Source of the DNA: Syntrophaceae bacterium UBA7520
Lineage (GTDB): Bacteria > Desulfobacterota > Syntrophia > Syntrophales > Smithellaceae
NCBI GenBank assembly: GCA_002478265.1
Contig: DLNC01000007.1
Span: 1-29,405, forward strand
Direction: 5' to 3'
Length of the DNA: 29,405 bases
The notes beneath the pieces were generated by a model. It saw nothing but the letters and a program-made list of their open reading frames with translations, searched no databases and was not told the origin of the DNA. Positions within the stretch are counted from its first letter, which is position 1. Each line of letters opens with the position of its first letter. Shown in pieces: positions 8,185-16,053 of this stretch. The position numbers and the translations under genes were made by a program.

Positions 8185-8351
8185 CTTACCCTCCCGATAA
8201 AAGCCCACAGTTCTGCCCAGTCCTGGGAATATCTATTTATTTCAATTCTCATCAAGATAATTTTTATTCAACGCGCTGAGCTGAGAACAATAAAACACGA
8301 TACTAAAGGCAAGCCTTGTTATAATGACTATTGGCTCCTTAAAATAAACGC

Positions 8352-9182
8352 CTATTGATAAAACAATGCCGAGACATATCCCACGACGGAGCTTTTATCA
8401 CCGGTGACGTCGCCGGAATTCGCGTACTTCAAGACCTGCGATTTTTGGAAACCCATTTTTTTTGCCGTCATTATGGCCACGGCCATAGGCCCGCCGCCGC
8501 ACGCTTCGGCGGAATAATCATTCAAGCTTTTGAGCAATCCTTCGGCATCCGCTTTTTCCAAGTGCTTAATGGCAATGCCATCCAACTTCAACGCTTTTTG
8601 ATAATTGTAAAAATGGGATAAATCGGAACTGCCCACGACTAATATTTTTTTCCCATTCGCCGCCTTCACAATCGACTCGGCAAGCTCGCGACAGGTGACT
8701 TCATCCTGCTGCCCCATAACCAACGGAATAAAAGGGAATTCTCCCAAGGCCACCTGCAAAAAGGGAAGCTGTATTTCTACGGAATGCTCCTGAAGATGAG
8801 CGGCGGGAATTTCTTGAACGACTGAGCTTAAGGAAATAATTTTGGCCGCCATACCGTCTTCGATCGGCACAACGCCAAGCGGGGTTTCGTATCCTCCCCG
8901 TGGATATACCGACACCCCTCGGAAAGCGACACGGTGGCTGGGGCCGACGACAACCACCGCGTCATATTGCTTGCCGCAAATACGTTTGTACGCATAGGCG
9001 GCAACTTGCCCTGAATAAAGATACCCGGCATGCGGCACAACAAGAGAAATAATTTCGCCTGTAGGCGCAAAATCAGGTACGGCAAGAAAATATTTCTCGA
9101 TTTCTGCACGCAATGCTTCAGGCTTTCCCGGATACCAGGAACCAGCGATAACCGATTTTCTTACCTCTTTTTCTTTTACCAT
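8352..9182 (-). CDS. amrB: Memo-like protein (AmmeMemoRadiSam system protein B)
   Basis: The product is 276 aa, normal for the MEMO1 family. Visible signatures are RKSVIAGSWYPGKPEALR at the N terminus, VVPHAGYLYSGQVAAYAY (47-64), VVVVGPSHRVAFRGVSVYP, HLQEHSVEIQLPFLQ, VGSSDLSHF and GGGPMAVAIMTAKKMG. His residues in PHAGY, GPSH, QEHSVE and SSDLSHF match the metal/active-site histidines expected from homology to class III extradiol dioxygenases, but the reaction is unknown. It starts 21 nt after the stop of the fused cysteine gene, so both are probably in one transcript. No strong ribosome site precedes the ATG. The third, radical SAM, member is not in the window. Confidence 0.9.
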   Translation of the reverse strand: MVKEKEVRKSVIAGSWYPGKPEALRAEIEKYFLAVPDFAPTGEIISLVVPHAGYLYSGQVAAYAYKRICGKQYDAVVVVGPSHRVAFRGVSVYPRGGYETPLGVVPIEDGMAAKIISLSSVVQEIPAAHLQEHSVEIQLPFLQVALGEFPFIPLVMGQQDEVTCRELAESIVKAANGKKILVVGSSDLSHFYNYQKALKLDGIAIKHLEKADAEGLLKSLNDYSAEACGGGPMAVAIMTAKKMGFQKSQVLKYANSGDVTGDKSSVVGYVSALFYQ

Positions 9183-9203
9183 ATAGGCGATTACGTGATT
9201 TTA

Positions 9204-11528
9204 TCACCTTAAATGCCAAACAGATCCTTTTTCCGTGTCCAAAACTTCCACGCCCATGGAGGCCAACTGGTCACGGATGGAATCTGCTTTAGTCCAATTT
9301 TGTCTCTTTCTGGCATCATTTCTTTCGGCAATGAGCTTTGCTACTATTTCTGTACTTACTGCAGCTGTTTTTTCTTCAAAATTCATGATTCCCAGCACTT
9401 CATTTATTTTTTTAAGCATTGCCAATATTTTTTCCGCGCCTTTTATGCCGACTAGTTCTTGCGCCAGAAAAGCATTAATCGTCCCCATAAATTCAAAGAC
9501 TGCTGCCAAAGCGCCGGCGATGTTCAAATCATCATCCAGAGATGACTCAAATTTATTTTTAAGATCATACAGCAATTGCTCTGTTTCTGCCTGGTCGCCG
9601 TCTGCCTGATCTATTGAGGACAACCGCTGAACAAACGTCTGCACTTTTTTTACGGTGCTTTTTGCCGCTTTCAATCCTTCCTCTGAAAAATTGATTGGCT
9701 TGCGATAATTTATTCCCATTAAAAAATATCGCACATCTGTTCCAGTATATCCTCTTTGCGCCAGTTGGCTTAAAGTGACTGTATTTTCCAAAGATCGCGA
9801 CATTTTTCTTCCTTCGATAAAAACCAGCTCAGTGCTGAGCCAGTAGTTGGCGCCACTATGCCCGGAAAATGCCTTGTTCACGGCTAAAATATTTTCACCA
9901 TGCGGAAAAACTTCGTCAACGCCACCGATATTGATATCGTAAGCCATCCCTAAATATTTATGTGTGACGGCGGCGCACCCCAGATGCCAGGAAGGCCTCA
10001 CGCTTCCCCAGCGCGTGTTAAAGTATAGGCCGCTTTTCAGTTCGCTCAGATTGGATCTCTTAAAAAGGGCGAAGTCGGCAGGACTATCTTTATCGTAATC
10101 GTCAAGGTCTATCGATTTTTCCCGCCTGGTTTTAGATAAATCTATGTGAGAAAGCGCACCATAATCGGCCAACTTGGAAATATCGAAATAAACTGAACGC
10201 AGCTTCTCATAAGCAAAGTTTTTATCCGTCAACTTGTCGACAAGCTTAAGCATCTCGTCTACGTTCTCATGGGCTTTGACGTAGATATTATCTTTACGAA
10301 TGTTTAAAAACTTTAGATCATCCAGAAATATCCTGGTGTATTTTTCAGAATATTCCGATAAATTAAGCTTTGTCTTTTCCGCGCCCCTGATTGTTTTGTC
10401 CGTAACGTCAACCACATCCACGACATGCCTTACATTAAAACCTTTATAAGACAAATAGCGGCACAAAAGGTCAGAAACAACAAAGCGGCGATAATTGCCC
10501 AAATGAGGTGTATCGTGCACGCTGGGACCGCAGGTATGAACGCTTACTTCACCGGCTTTGAGGGGCTTAAAAATCGTTTTTTGCCTTTTAATGACGTCAT
10601 ATAAATAAAAAGAAGGCAGCTCTTCCCTGAAGGTGAACAGCTCCGTACTCAAGTATCGCTCGCCACTGTCCGGAAAAATAACGACAACAACTCCTTCGGA
10701 CATCTGCTTGGCTTTTTGCGCAGCCACAAACATGGCGGCTCCGGAACTCATTCCCGCCAATATGCCCTCCTCAAGCGCGAGCTTGCGGGCCGTTTCAAAT
10801 GCATCTTCGTCCAAAATGTTTATCTTTTCATCCAAAAGGGTTTTATCAAATATGCCGGGGCGATAAGACTCTTTCATGTTTTTAAGTCCCTGAATCTTGT
10901 GCTTGAGATAAGGCTCAACGCCGATAATTTTAATATCAGGGTTTAATTCTTTGAGCCGCAGGGATAGCCCCATAGCGGTGCCGGTCGTCCCCAAGGTGGC
11001 CACTACCATGGTGACCCGCCCGTCTGTCTGCCGCCATATCTCCTCGGCGGTACCATGATAATGCGCCGCAATATTATCCTTATTATTGAATTGATCGGTG
11101 CCGTAATATTTATCGGGATTTTCCCGCAGTAATTTATACACATATTCAATGGACCCGTCCGTGCCTAAATTGGCCGGGGTAAAGTATAATTGCGCCCCCA
11201 GGGCTTTGAGAATTTTTTTTCGCTCTTCACTGGCCGACTCCGGCATCGCCAAGCACAATTTATAACCCTTGGCCGCGGCAATCATCGCCAGGCCTATGCC
11301 TGTGTTGCCGCTGGTCGCCTCTAATATTATTTTCCGGGGCGTTAACTCGCCTCTTTCTTCCGCTCTTTTAATCATAAAAAGAGCGGTGCGGTCCTTGATG
11401 GAGCCGCCCGGATTGGCGCTTTCCAACTTGGCGAGTATGGTTACTTTTTTATTGGGATTAAGGTTGCGGATTTCCACTAGAGGCGTATTGCCGATACCGT
11501 CAATTATATTTTCCCAGACTTTGCTCAT
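9204..11528 (-). CDS. Cysteine synthase (CysM-type)/cysteinyl-tRNA synthetase fusion
   Basis: The product is 774 aa. Residues 1-315 are a PLP-dependent O-acetylserine sulfhydrylase: Lys45 in NPGGSIKDR, ATSGNTGIGLAM (71-82) and LGTTGTAMG, closer to CysM than CysK. Residues about 316-774 align over the full length of class I CysRS: C333 in CGPSVHD, HIGH motif HLGN (342-345), WHLGC with C518, FPHGEN with H543, KMSRS (575-579) and the C-terminal SIRDQLASMGVEVLDTEKG. Cysteine made by the first half may be handed to the second for charging tRNA-Cys; this is inference. Compared with the E. coli enzyme, zinc ligand Glu238 is Ile547 and pocket residues His224, His235 and Thr31 are Asn533, Gly544 and Ser336. 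There is one continuous frame with no internal stop. Confidence 0.9.
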   Translation of the reverse strand: MSKVWENIIDGIGNTPLVEIRNLNPNKKVTILAKLESANPGGSIKDRTALFMIKRAEERGELTPRKIILEATSGNTGIGLAMIAAAKGYKLCLAMPESASEERKKILKALGAQLYFTPANLGTDGSIEYVYKLLRENPDKYYGTDQFNNKDNIAAHYHGTAEEIWRQTDGRVTMVVATLGTTGTAMGLSLRLKELNPDIKIIGVEPYLKHKIQGLKNMKESYRPGIFDKTLLDEKINILDEDAFETARKLALEEGILAGMSSGAAMFVAAQKAKQMSEGVVVVIFPDSGERYLSTELFTFREELPSFYLYDVIKRQKTIFKPLKAGEVSVHTCGPSVHDTPHLGNYRRFVVSDLLCRYLSYKGFNVRHVVDVVDVTDKTIRGAEKTKLNLSEYSEKYTRIFLDDLKFLNIRKDNIYVKAHENVDEMLKLVDKLTDKNFAYEKLRSVYFDISKLADYGALSHIDLSKTRREKSIDLDDYDKDSPADFALFKRSNLSELKSGLYFNTRWGSVRPSWHLGCAAVTHKYLGMAYDINIGGVDEVFPHGENILAVNKAFSGHSGANYWLSTELVFIEGRKMSRSLENTVTLSQLAQRGYTGTDVRYFLMGINYRKPINFSEEGLKAAKSTVKKVQTFVQRLSSIDQADGDQAETEQLLYDLKNKFESSLDDDLNIAGALAAVFEFMGTINAFLAQELVGIKGAEKILAMLKKINEVLGIMNFEEKTAAVSTEIVAKLIAERNDARKRQNWTKADSIRDQLASMGVEVLDTEKGSVWHLR

Positions 11529-11533
11529 TGTTG

Positions 11534-11561
11534 CTTATAATCCGAATCAAATCCAAATCAA
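11534..11561 (-). promoter_or_regulatory. Possible sigma-70 promoter for the fused cysteine gene
   Basis: Reading the minus strand, TTGATT (11561-11556) and TATAAG (11539-11534) are 16 nt apart. A start about 7 nt later would fall at or next to the ATG of the fused gene at 11528, which shows no ribosome-binding site, so the message could be leaderless. The area also contains short GATTTG-like direct repeats. The match is modest, and read-through from the DUF1178 gene 84 nt upstream is an alternative. Confidence 0.3.
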
Positions 11562-11612
11562 TATCTGCTTAATCACACGAGGAATAATTAACAAGACAAG
11601 AAAAATATGGTT

Positions 11613-12029
11613 TTAGCTATCCATTTTCAGCACGGGAATCTTTATGAACTCGATGCCCTCTTCTTTCAAATTTTTTTCTTCCTGAGAAGTCGTCGTTCCT
11701 TTGATATTTCTCTTATCTTCTTCCCCGGAATGTATTTTCAAGGCGACCTCGGCAAATTTATCTCCCACATCTTCAAAATTCTTGTCTATATACTCATGAA
11801 GAAGCTGCAGGGCTTTGAGCGGGGAAATCTCTCTTCTTTCAGCATTATTATCAGCGCGCGCATTTTTCCCCATAATTGTTATGGACGAAGGAACGATTTC
11901 CACATTGGCGCTGTTGCATGCCGGACAGGTAACCAGCTTCTGTGCTTTTTGCACAAGCCACGCCTGCCGGTCTTTAAACCAGCCCTCAAATGCATGCCCG
12001 TTTTCACACTTTAAATCATAAATAATCAC
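11613..12029 (-). CDS. DUF1178 family protein
   Basis: The product is 138 aa. It begins VIIYDLKCENGHAFEGWF and has a CPAC pair (C35, C38) that with C8 and His12 could bind zinc as a small ribbon. The C-terminal half ends in EEGIEFIKIPVL, as in DUF1178 proteins, which are conserved in Proteobacteria but have no assigned function. The start is a GTG at 12029 with AAGGG about 11-15 nt upstream; no better start is seen. It lies 84 nt upstream of the fused cysteine gene on the same strand and may be cotranscribed. To its left in gene order, on the other strand, is tRNA-Pro. Confidence 0.8.
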   Translation of the reverse strand: MIIYDLKCENGHAFEGWFKDRQAWLVQKAQKLVTCPACNSANVEIVPSSITIMGKNARADNNAERREISPLKALQLLHEYIDKNFEDVGDKFAEVALKIHSGEEDKRNIKGTTTSQEEKNLKEEGIEFIKIPVLKMDS

Positions 12030-12178
12030 TTATTTTGTTGCCCTTGTTGCTTTTTTGTCATTTTAACACTTTGCCAGACAAAACACAATCGGCTGTGAAG
12101 AAAGTTGCTTTAAAAAATCCTCACGGCAAAATCAGATTCAAAAAAATAAAAAAGACTTGCAAAAATAAATAAAAAAAG

Positions 12179-12207
12179 TGGACAATTGAAAATAAATTTT
12201 ATATCGT
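12179..12207 (+). promoter_or_regulatory. Weak promoter candidate for tRNA-Pro
   Basis: TGGACA (12179-12184) is followed by TATATC at 12200-12205 or TATCGT at 12202-12207, within an AT-rich stretch just upstream of the tRNA. Spacing is 15 or 17 nt. It is the only promoter-like arrangement I see in the 189-nt gap between the DUF1178 start and the tRNA. Confidence 0.3.
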
Positions 12208-12218
12208 GCCTGCCGTGT

Positions 12219-12295
12219 CGGGATGTGGCCCAGCTTGGTAGGGCACTGCGTTCGGGACGCAGGAGTCGCGCGTTCAAATCGCGCCATCCCGACCA
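12219..12295 (+). tRNA. tRNA-Pro (anticodon CGG)
   Basis: The acceptor arm CGGGATG (12219-12225) pairs fully with CATCCCG (12285-12291), followed by discriminator A and an encoded CCA (12293-12295). The D region contains AGCTTGGTAG. The anticodon stem CTGCG/CGCAG encloses loop TTCGGGA (12251-12257) with anticodon CGG at 12253-12255 and G37, as expected for tRNA-Pro reading CCG. The T arm GCGCG-TTCAAAT-CGCGC is perfect. It converges on the pilC-like gene, whose stop is 21 nt away. No integrase or duplicated 3' end is seen nearby. Confidence 0.97.
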
Positions 12296-12316
12296 TTTAT
12301 CAATCTTAAACCACTA

Positions 12317-13525
12317 TTAGCCAACAACAGAAGCCAATTTAAATATGGGCAGATACATGGCAATAATCATGCCGCCGACGGTTCCACCCAAAAAAACAAT
12401 AAGCAGGGGTTCCATGAGCGTCATCATCGCACTGACCGCCGCGTCAACTTCGTCATCATAAAAATCAGCTATTTTGGCAAGCATCGCATCTAGCGCGCCA
12501 GTTGCTTCGCCGACAGCTATCATCTGCACCACCATAGGCGGAAATAATTTTGATTCCTCCAGCGGTCCGGCAATGGACTCTCCCTCACTGATACTTTGGC
12601 GTGTTTTCAGCAGCGCGTCTTCTATCACCACATTTCCGGATGTTTTACTGACAATAGACAGCCCTTCCAAAATCGGCACCCCGGAAGCAAGCATCGTGGC
12701 CAGCGTCCGCGAAAATTTGGCGACGGCAACTTTTTTTAAAAGCTGACCAAAAAGTGGTAATTTAAGCAATAAAGTATCGACAGACCACCGTCCTTTTTCC
12801 GTCGCGTAATATCTGTTAAAAGCAATATAAATGAGTATCATGATTCCCAGAGCAAACCACCAATAACTTTGAGCCAACTCACTGGCCGCAATAATCATCA
12901 AAGTGGGTCCAGGTAATTGTCCCCCCATGCCTTCAAACATTTTCTGAAAAACAGGAATAACTTTGATCAACAATAAGGCAACAACACCCAACGATATCGC
13001 CAAGACTGCCGCCGGATAAACCATAGCGCCCTTTACCTTACTTTTCAATTTCATCGCCTTTTCCATGTAATTGGAAAGACGCTCTAAAACAACATCCAGG
13101 ACACCGCCGGCCTCACCCGCGGCAATCAGATTCACAAAGAGCTCATCGAATATCTTAGGGTATTTTTTCAGCGCATCGGTCAAACTAGTGCCGCCCTCGA
13201 TATCTTCTTTTATCTGGCGAATAATTTTGGCGAATACTTTATTGCTTTCCTGTTGCGATAAAAGATCCAAGCACTGAATAAGTGGAAGACCGGCGTTAAT
13301 CATTGTGGAAAAAACCCGGCAAAACACAACGACACTTTTTTCTTTCACCCCGCCTTGCAGAAAGGGCAGGTACTCCAGCAAATCTTTCGGCTTTTTTTTG
13401 ACGGTTAAGGACTTAAACCCCTGCCGGCGCAAAAGCGCCCGTGCCGCCAATTCATCGGCTGCTTCAATCTCGCCTTTTTTTATCTCATCTTTTCTTGTCG
13501 TCCCTACCCAGATATAAACCGGCAT
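12317..13525 (-). CDS. pilC: PilC/GspF inner-membrane platform protein
   Basis: The product is 402 aa, the normal PilC length. Two T2SSF/GspF repeats are visible: FCRVFSTMINAGLPLIQ...FVNLIAAGEAGGVLD in the first half and FSRTLATMLASGVPILEGL...MVVQMIAVGEATGALD in the second. Membrane segments follow each (AVLAISLGVVALLLIKVIP, WWFALGIMILIYIAF, and the C-terminal LLIVFLGGTVGGMIIAMYL). It forms the platform on which a PilB/GspE ATPase acts. I start it at ATG 13525, with AAGGA 7 nt upstream; the longer frame from 13564 lacks such a site. It sits 111 nt downstream of rlmB and may be read by that operon. The GAF-ATPase at 5223-7622 could be its motor, though the two loci are 5 kb apart and no pilin is present. 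Confidence 0.93.
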   Translation of the reverse strand: MPVYIWVGTTRKDEIKKGEIEAADELAARALLRRQGFKSLTVKKKPKDLLEYLPFLQGGVKEKSVVVFCRVFSTMINAGLPLIQCLDLLSQQESNKVFAKIIRQIKEDIEGGTSLTDALKKYPKIFDELFVNLIAAGEAGGVLDVVLERLSNYMEKAMKLKSKVKGAMVYPAAVLAISLGVVALLLIKVIPVFQKMFEGMGGQLPGPTLMIIAASELAQSYWWFALGIMILIYIAFNRYYATEKGRWSVDTLLLKLPLFGQLLKKVAVAKFSRTLATMLASGVPILEGLSIVSKTSGNVVIEDALLKTRQSISEGESIAGPLEESKLFPPMVVQMIAVGEATGALDAMLAKIADFYDDEVDAAVSAMMTLMEPLLIVFLGGTVGGMIIAMYLPIFKLASVVG

Positions 13526-13636
13526 TTCTAATCCTTTCCTGGTAAAAAGATTATTTGTGCGCATTATAAGCTATCTTGCAGACAAACACAACCCCGCTAA
13601 GCAGTAGAGGCAATGTTCATCTCGCAAGTTTGCATG

Positions 13637-14377
13637 CTAAATATCTCTCTTTCGCTGACAAAATATTTCATACTGAATAATTCCCGCGGCGACAGCGACA
13701 TTAAAGGAATCAAAATCCTCCGTCATGGGAATGCCGATAACAGTATCACACTTTTTCTTCAAAAGTGGCCTGATGCCTTTCGCTTCGCCACCGAGTAGAA
13801 GAGCGACGCGACAATTAAAATCGACTTCTCTTAAATCTTTGCCTGTATGCGCCTCCGTCCCGAAAACCCAGAAACCGTTTTCTTTCAAAAAGTCGATGGT
13901 TCGGGAAAGGTTCGTGACCTTCGTAACTGGAATCTGCAAGGCGCTTCCGGCGGACGCTTTGATAACGGCGGCCGTTACTCCTGCCGCTCTGTCCGCGGGT
14001 ATTATTATACCGTTTGCGCCAAAACAAAAGGCGCTGCGTATTATCGAACCAAGATTCTGCGGATCAACAATACCATCCAAAATAACTACGAGATCATAAT
14101 TTAATAATTTATGGCGATTCCCGATAACTGTGTCAATATCTGCATAAACGTACGGCCGGCAAATCGCAACCACACCCTGATGATTGACGACGCCTAAAAG
14201 CTTATCCAGGTCTTCTCGCTTTTTTATCTCCACCGGTACGTTCTTTTGCCGGGCGAGCGAGGTGATTTCCTGCAGCGCAGCTCCACCGCGTCCGGCCGCA
14301 ATGAATACTTTCTCCAGCCCTGCTTTGCCTTTCTGGAGAAGAACCTTCACCGGATTAATGCCGTAAATCTTTTCCAT
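13637..14377 (-). CDS. rlmB: 23S rRNA 2'-O-ribose methyltransferase, RlmB/TrmH family
   Basis: The product is 246 aa. An N-terminal substrate-binding domain (MEKIYGINPVKVLL, about 1-75) precedes the knotted SpoU/TrmH methyltransferase. Family motifs are LDGIVDPQNLGSIIRSA (motif 1), LLLGGEAKGI (motif 2) and IPMTEDFDSFNVAVAAGI (motif 3, usually DSLNVS). RlmB methylates G2251 in the peptidyl-transferase region of 23S rRNA using S-adenosylmethionine. AAAGG lies about 8 nt before the ATG. The start is 32 nt after the pyrF stop, consistent with the same operon. Confidence 0.92.
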   Translation of the reverse strand: MEKIYGINPVKVLLQKGKAGLEKVFIAAGRGGAALQEITSLARQKNVPVEIKKREDLDKLLGVVNHQGVVAICRPYVYADIDTVIGNRHKLLNYDLVVILDGIVDPQNLGSIIRSAFCFGANGIIIPADRAAGVTAAVIKASAGSALQIPVTKVTNLSRTIDFLKENGFWVFGTEAHTGKDLREVDFNCRVALLLGGEAKGIRPLLKKKCDTVIGIPMTEDFDSFNVAVAAGIIQYEIFCQRKRDI

Positions 14378-14409
14378 TTCCGGCCTTTAAAAATTTATAG
14401 ATTGGTCAA

Positions 14410-15174
14410 CTATCCTGCGGCAAGAGCGTCCGCAATTTCCCGCGTAATTTTATGGCAAGCATCCAACGGTTTTTCTGCCGCGCTTATTGGCCGGCCAACA
14501 ACAATATAGTCGGCACCGGCTTTTATAGCTTCATAAGCGCTAAGCGTTCTTTTCTGATCATCCGCTTTTCCTTGAGTCTCCGAAGTAGTTTCTGAGACGC
14601 GGATGCCCGGCGTGACAATAAGGAAATTTTCGCCCAGCTTCTTTCGTAACATCTCAATATCTTGCGGTGAAGCGACAACGCCGTCTACCCCGGCTTTCAG
14701 GGCAAACCGGGCAAGATCGCAAACAAGATCAGCCGCGCTCTTCCCAAAACCAATTTCCGCCAAATCATGGTCATCAAGGCTGGTCAGGACCGTTACTGCC
14801 AGAATGTCCGGTTTCCTTTCTCGCGCTTGCTCAGCGCAGTTATGCGCAGCCAAAACCGTTTCCCTGATCATTTTGCTGCCGCCGGAAGCGTGAATGTTAA
14901 ACATATCAACGCCTAGCTTTACAGCGGCCTGCGCGGCTTTCGCCACCGTGTTGGGAATGTCATGAAATTTGAGATCTAAAAATACTTTCTGTCCTCTGTC
15001 TTTAAGTACCTTAACTATATTCGGCCCAGTGGAAGTAAAAAGCTCTTTACCCACCTTGAACATGCCCACATGACCGGAAAGAAGCTCTATCCAGGGCAGA
15101 GCCTTTTCATACCCCTCAACATCAAGCGCAAAAATCAGCCTGTCGCTTGCTTTATTATTCAAGATATTCATCAT
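14410..15174 (-). CDS. pyrF: Orotidine-5'-phosphate decarboxylase
   Basis: The product is 254 aa, a TIM-barrel enzyme making UMP in pyrimidine synthesis. Asp18 in LIFALDV and the catalytic cluster D67-L-K69-F-H-D72-I in FLDLKFHDIPNT are present, as is the phosphate-binding C-terminal stretch GADYIVVGRPIS. Its start overlaps the rpoZ end by 20 nt. The ATG pair at 15174/15171 has no clear ribosome site, so translation probably depends on termination of rpoZ; a TTG a few codons later is an alternative start. Confidence 0.95.
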   Translation of the reverse strand: MMNILNNKASDRLIFALDVEGYEKALPWIELLSGHVGMFKVGKELFTSTGPNIVKVLKDRGQKVFLDLKFHDIPNTVAKAAQAAVKLGVDMFNIHASGGSKMIRETVLAAHNCAEQARERKPDILAVTVLTSLDDHDLAEIGFGKSAADLVCDLARFALKAGVDGVVASPQDIEMLRKKLGENFLIVTPGIRVSETTSETQGKADDQKRTLSAYEAIKAGADYIVVGRPISAAEKPLDACHKITREIADALAAG

Positions 15175-15424
15175 CGCCGATGAACTCAGTACTGTCCGGA
15201 ATCGGACGAAAATCTTCCTGCGCGCCGTTCAAATACTCCGGATGCGCGTATACGACTTTGCCTGCCGCGATTTCACGCAAAGCAAGGACGATTTCTCTGT
15301 TCTTGCTGTCCAAGAGCGGTTTGGCCCCTTTTAAGAGCTGACGCGCGCGCTTGGACGCCAGCGACACCAGGCCAAATCTGGTTTTGGCCACCCTTAAAGA
15401 ATCTTCTACGGTAATTCTCGCCAT
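15155..15424 (-). CDS. rpoZ: RNA polymerase omega subunit
   Basis: The product is 89 aa. It opens with MARITVEDSLRVAKTRFGLV and has the conserved ASKRARQLLKGAKPLLDSKN and IVLALREIAAGKV segments of omega, which binds beta' and helps assembly and ppGpp response. AAGGAG sits 7 nt before the ATG. The acidic tail (IGDDEYLE) is read through the start region of pyrF in another frame. The gmk gene upstream is 19 nt away, the classical gmk-rpoZ pairing. Confidence 0.96.
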   Translation of the reverse strand: MARITVEDSLRVAKTRFGLVSLASKRARQLLKGAKPLLDSKNREIVLALREIAAGKVVYAHPEYLNGAQEDFRPIPDSTEFIGDDEYLE

Positions 15425-15443
15425 TTAAAACTCCTTCCGATCA

Positions 15444-16049
15444 TTATTTCTTCATAAATTTTTTAATTTCTGCCGCTAAATGTTCTTTCCTGCATTTTTC
15501 CGCGATGTAAACAGCGCGTAACTGTTGCACCGCTTCATCTAAATCCCTGTTAAATATTATATAATCATACCACGAAATTTCTTTCAATTCACTTTCCGCC
15601 TGCGACAGACGAGCCTTGATCGCATCTTTGTTTTCATGGCCTCTTTTTTTCAGGCGTTTCATGAGATCAGCGCGCGTGGGAGGCAACACAAAAACAAAAA
15701 CCGCCTCCTTAAATAACTTTTTTATTTTTTTAGCGCCGCGCGGTTCAACATCAAGCAGCAGATCTCTGCCTCGCTGCTGATATTTTTCCATGATCTTGCG
15801 CGATGTCCCATACAGGTGACCAAAATTTTCCACCCATTCGACAAATTCCCCACGCTTGACACGTGTACGGAAATTTTCGCGGGACACAAAGTGATAATCC
15901 CTGCCGTTTATTTCCCCTGGCCGCGGCAAGCGGGAAGTGTAAGAAACAGAAAAATCCAACTTCGGGCAAAGACGAAGCAATTTTTGACAAATGCTGCTCT
16001 TGCCGGCGCCGGACGGTGCCGAAACAACCAGAAATAATCCCTGTTTCAT
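15444..16049 (-). CDS. gmk: Guanylate kinase
   Basis: The product is 201 aa, the usual length. The P-loop APSGAGKSS is at 11-19. The GMP-binding region SYTSRLPRPGEINGRDYHFVS and EFVEWVENFGHLYGTS is intact, and DLLLDVEPRGAKKIKK corresponds to the family's Walker-B-like strand (usually LEIDVQGA). It phosphorylates GMP to GDP with ATP. The start is 4 nt after the yicC stop, with GAG in the yicC end serving as a weak ribosome site, so the two are coupled. Confidence 0.96.
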   Translation of the reverse strand: MKQGLFLVVSAPSGAGKSSICQKLLRLCPKLDFSVSYTSRLPRPGEINGRDYHFVSRENFRTRVKRGEFVEWVENFGHLYGTSRKIMEKYQQRGRDLLLDVEPRGAKKIKKLFKEAVFVFVLPPTRADLMKRLKKRGHENKDAIKARLSQAESELKEISWYDYIIFNRDLDEAVQQLRAVYIAEKCRKEHLAAEIKKFMKK

Positions 16050-16053
16050 GAAA

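Noticed and set aside
12219..12295. tRNA-Pro as attachment site of a mobile element
   Set aside because: No integrase, no repeat of the tRNA 3' end and no foreign-looking genes are found on either side.
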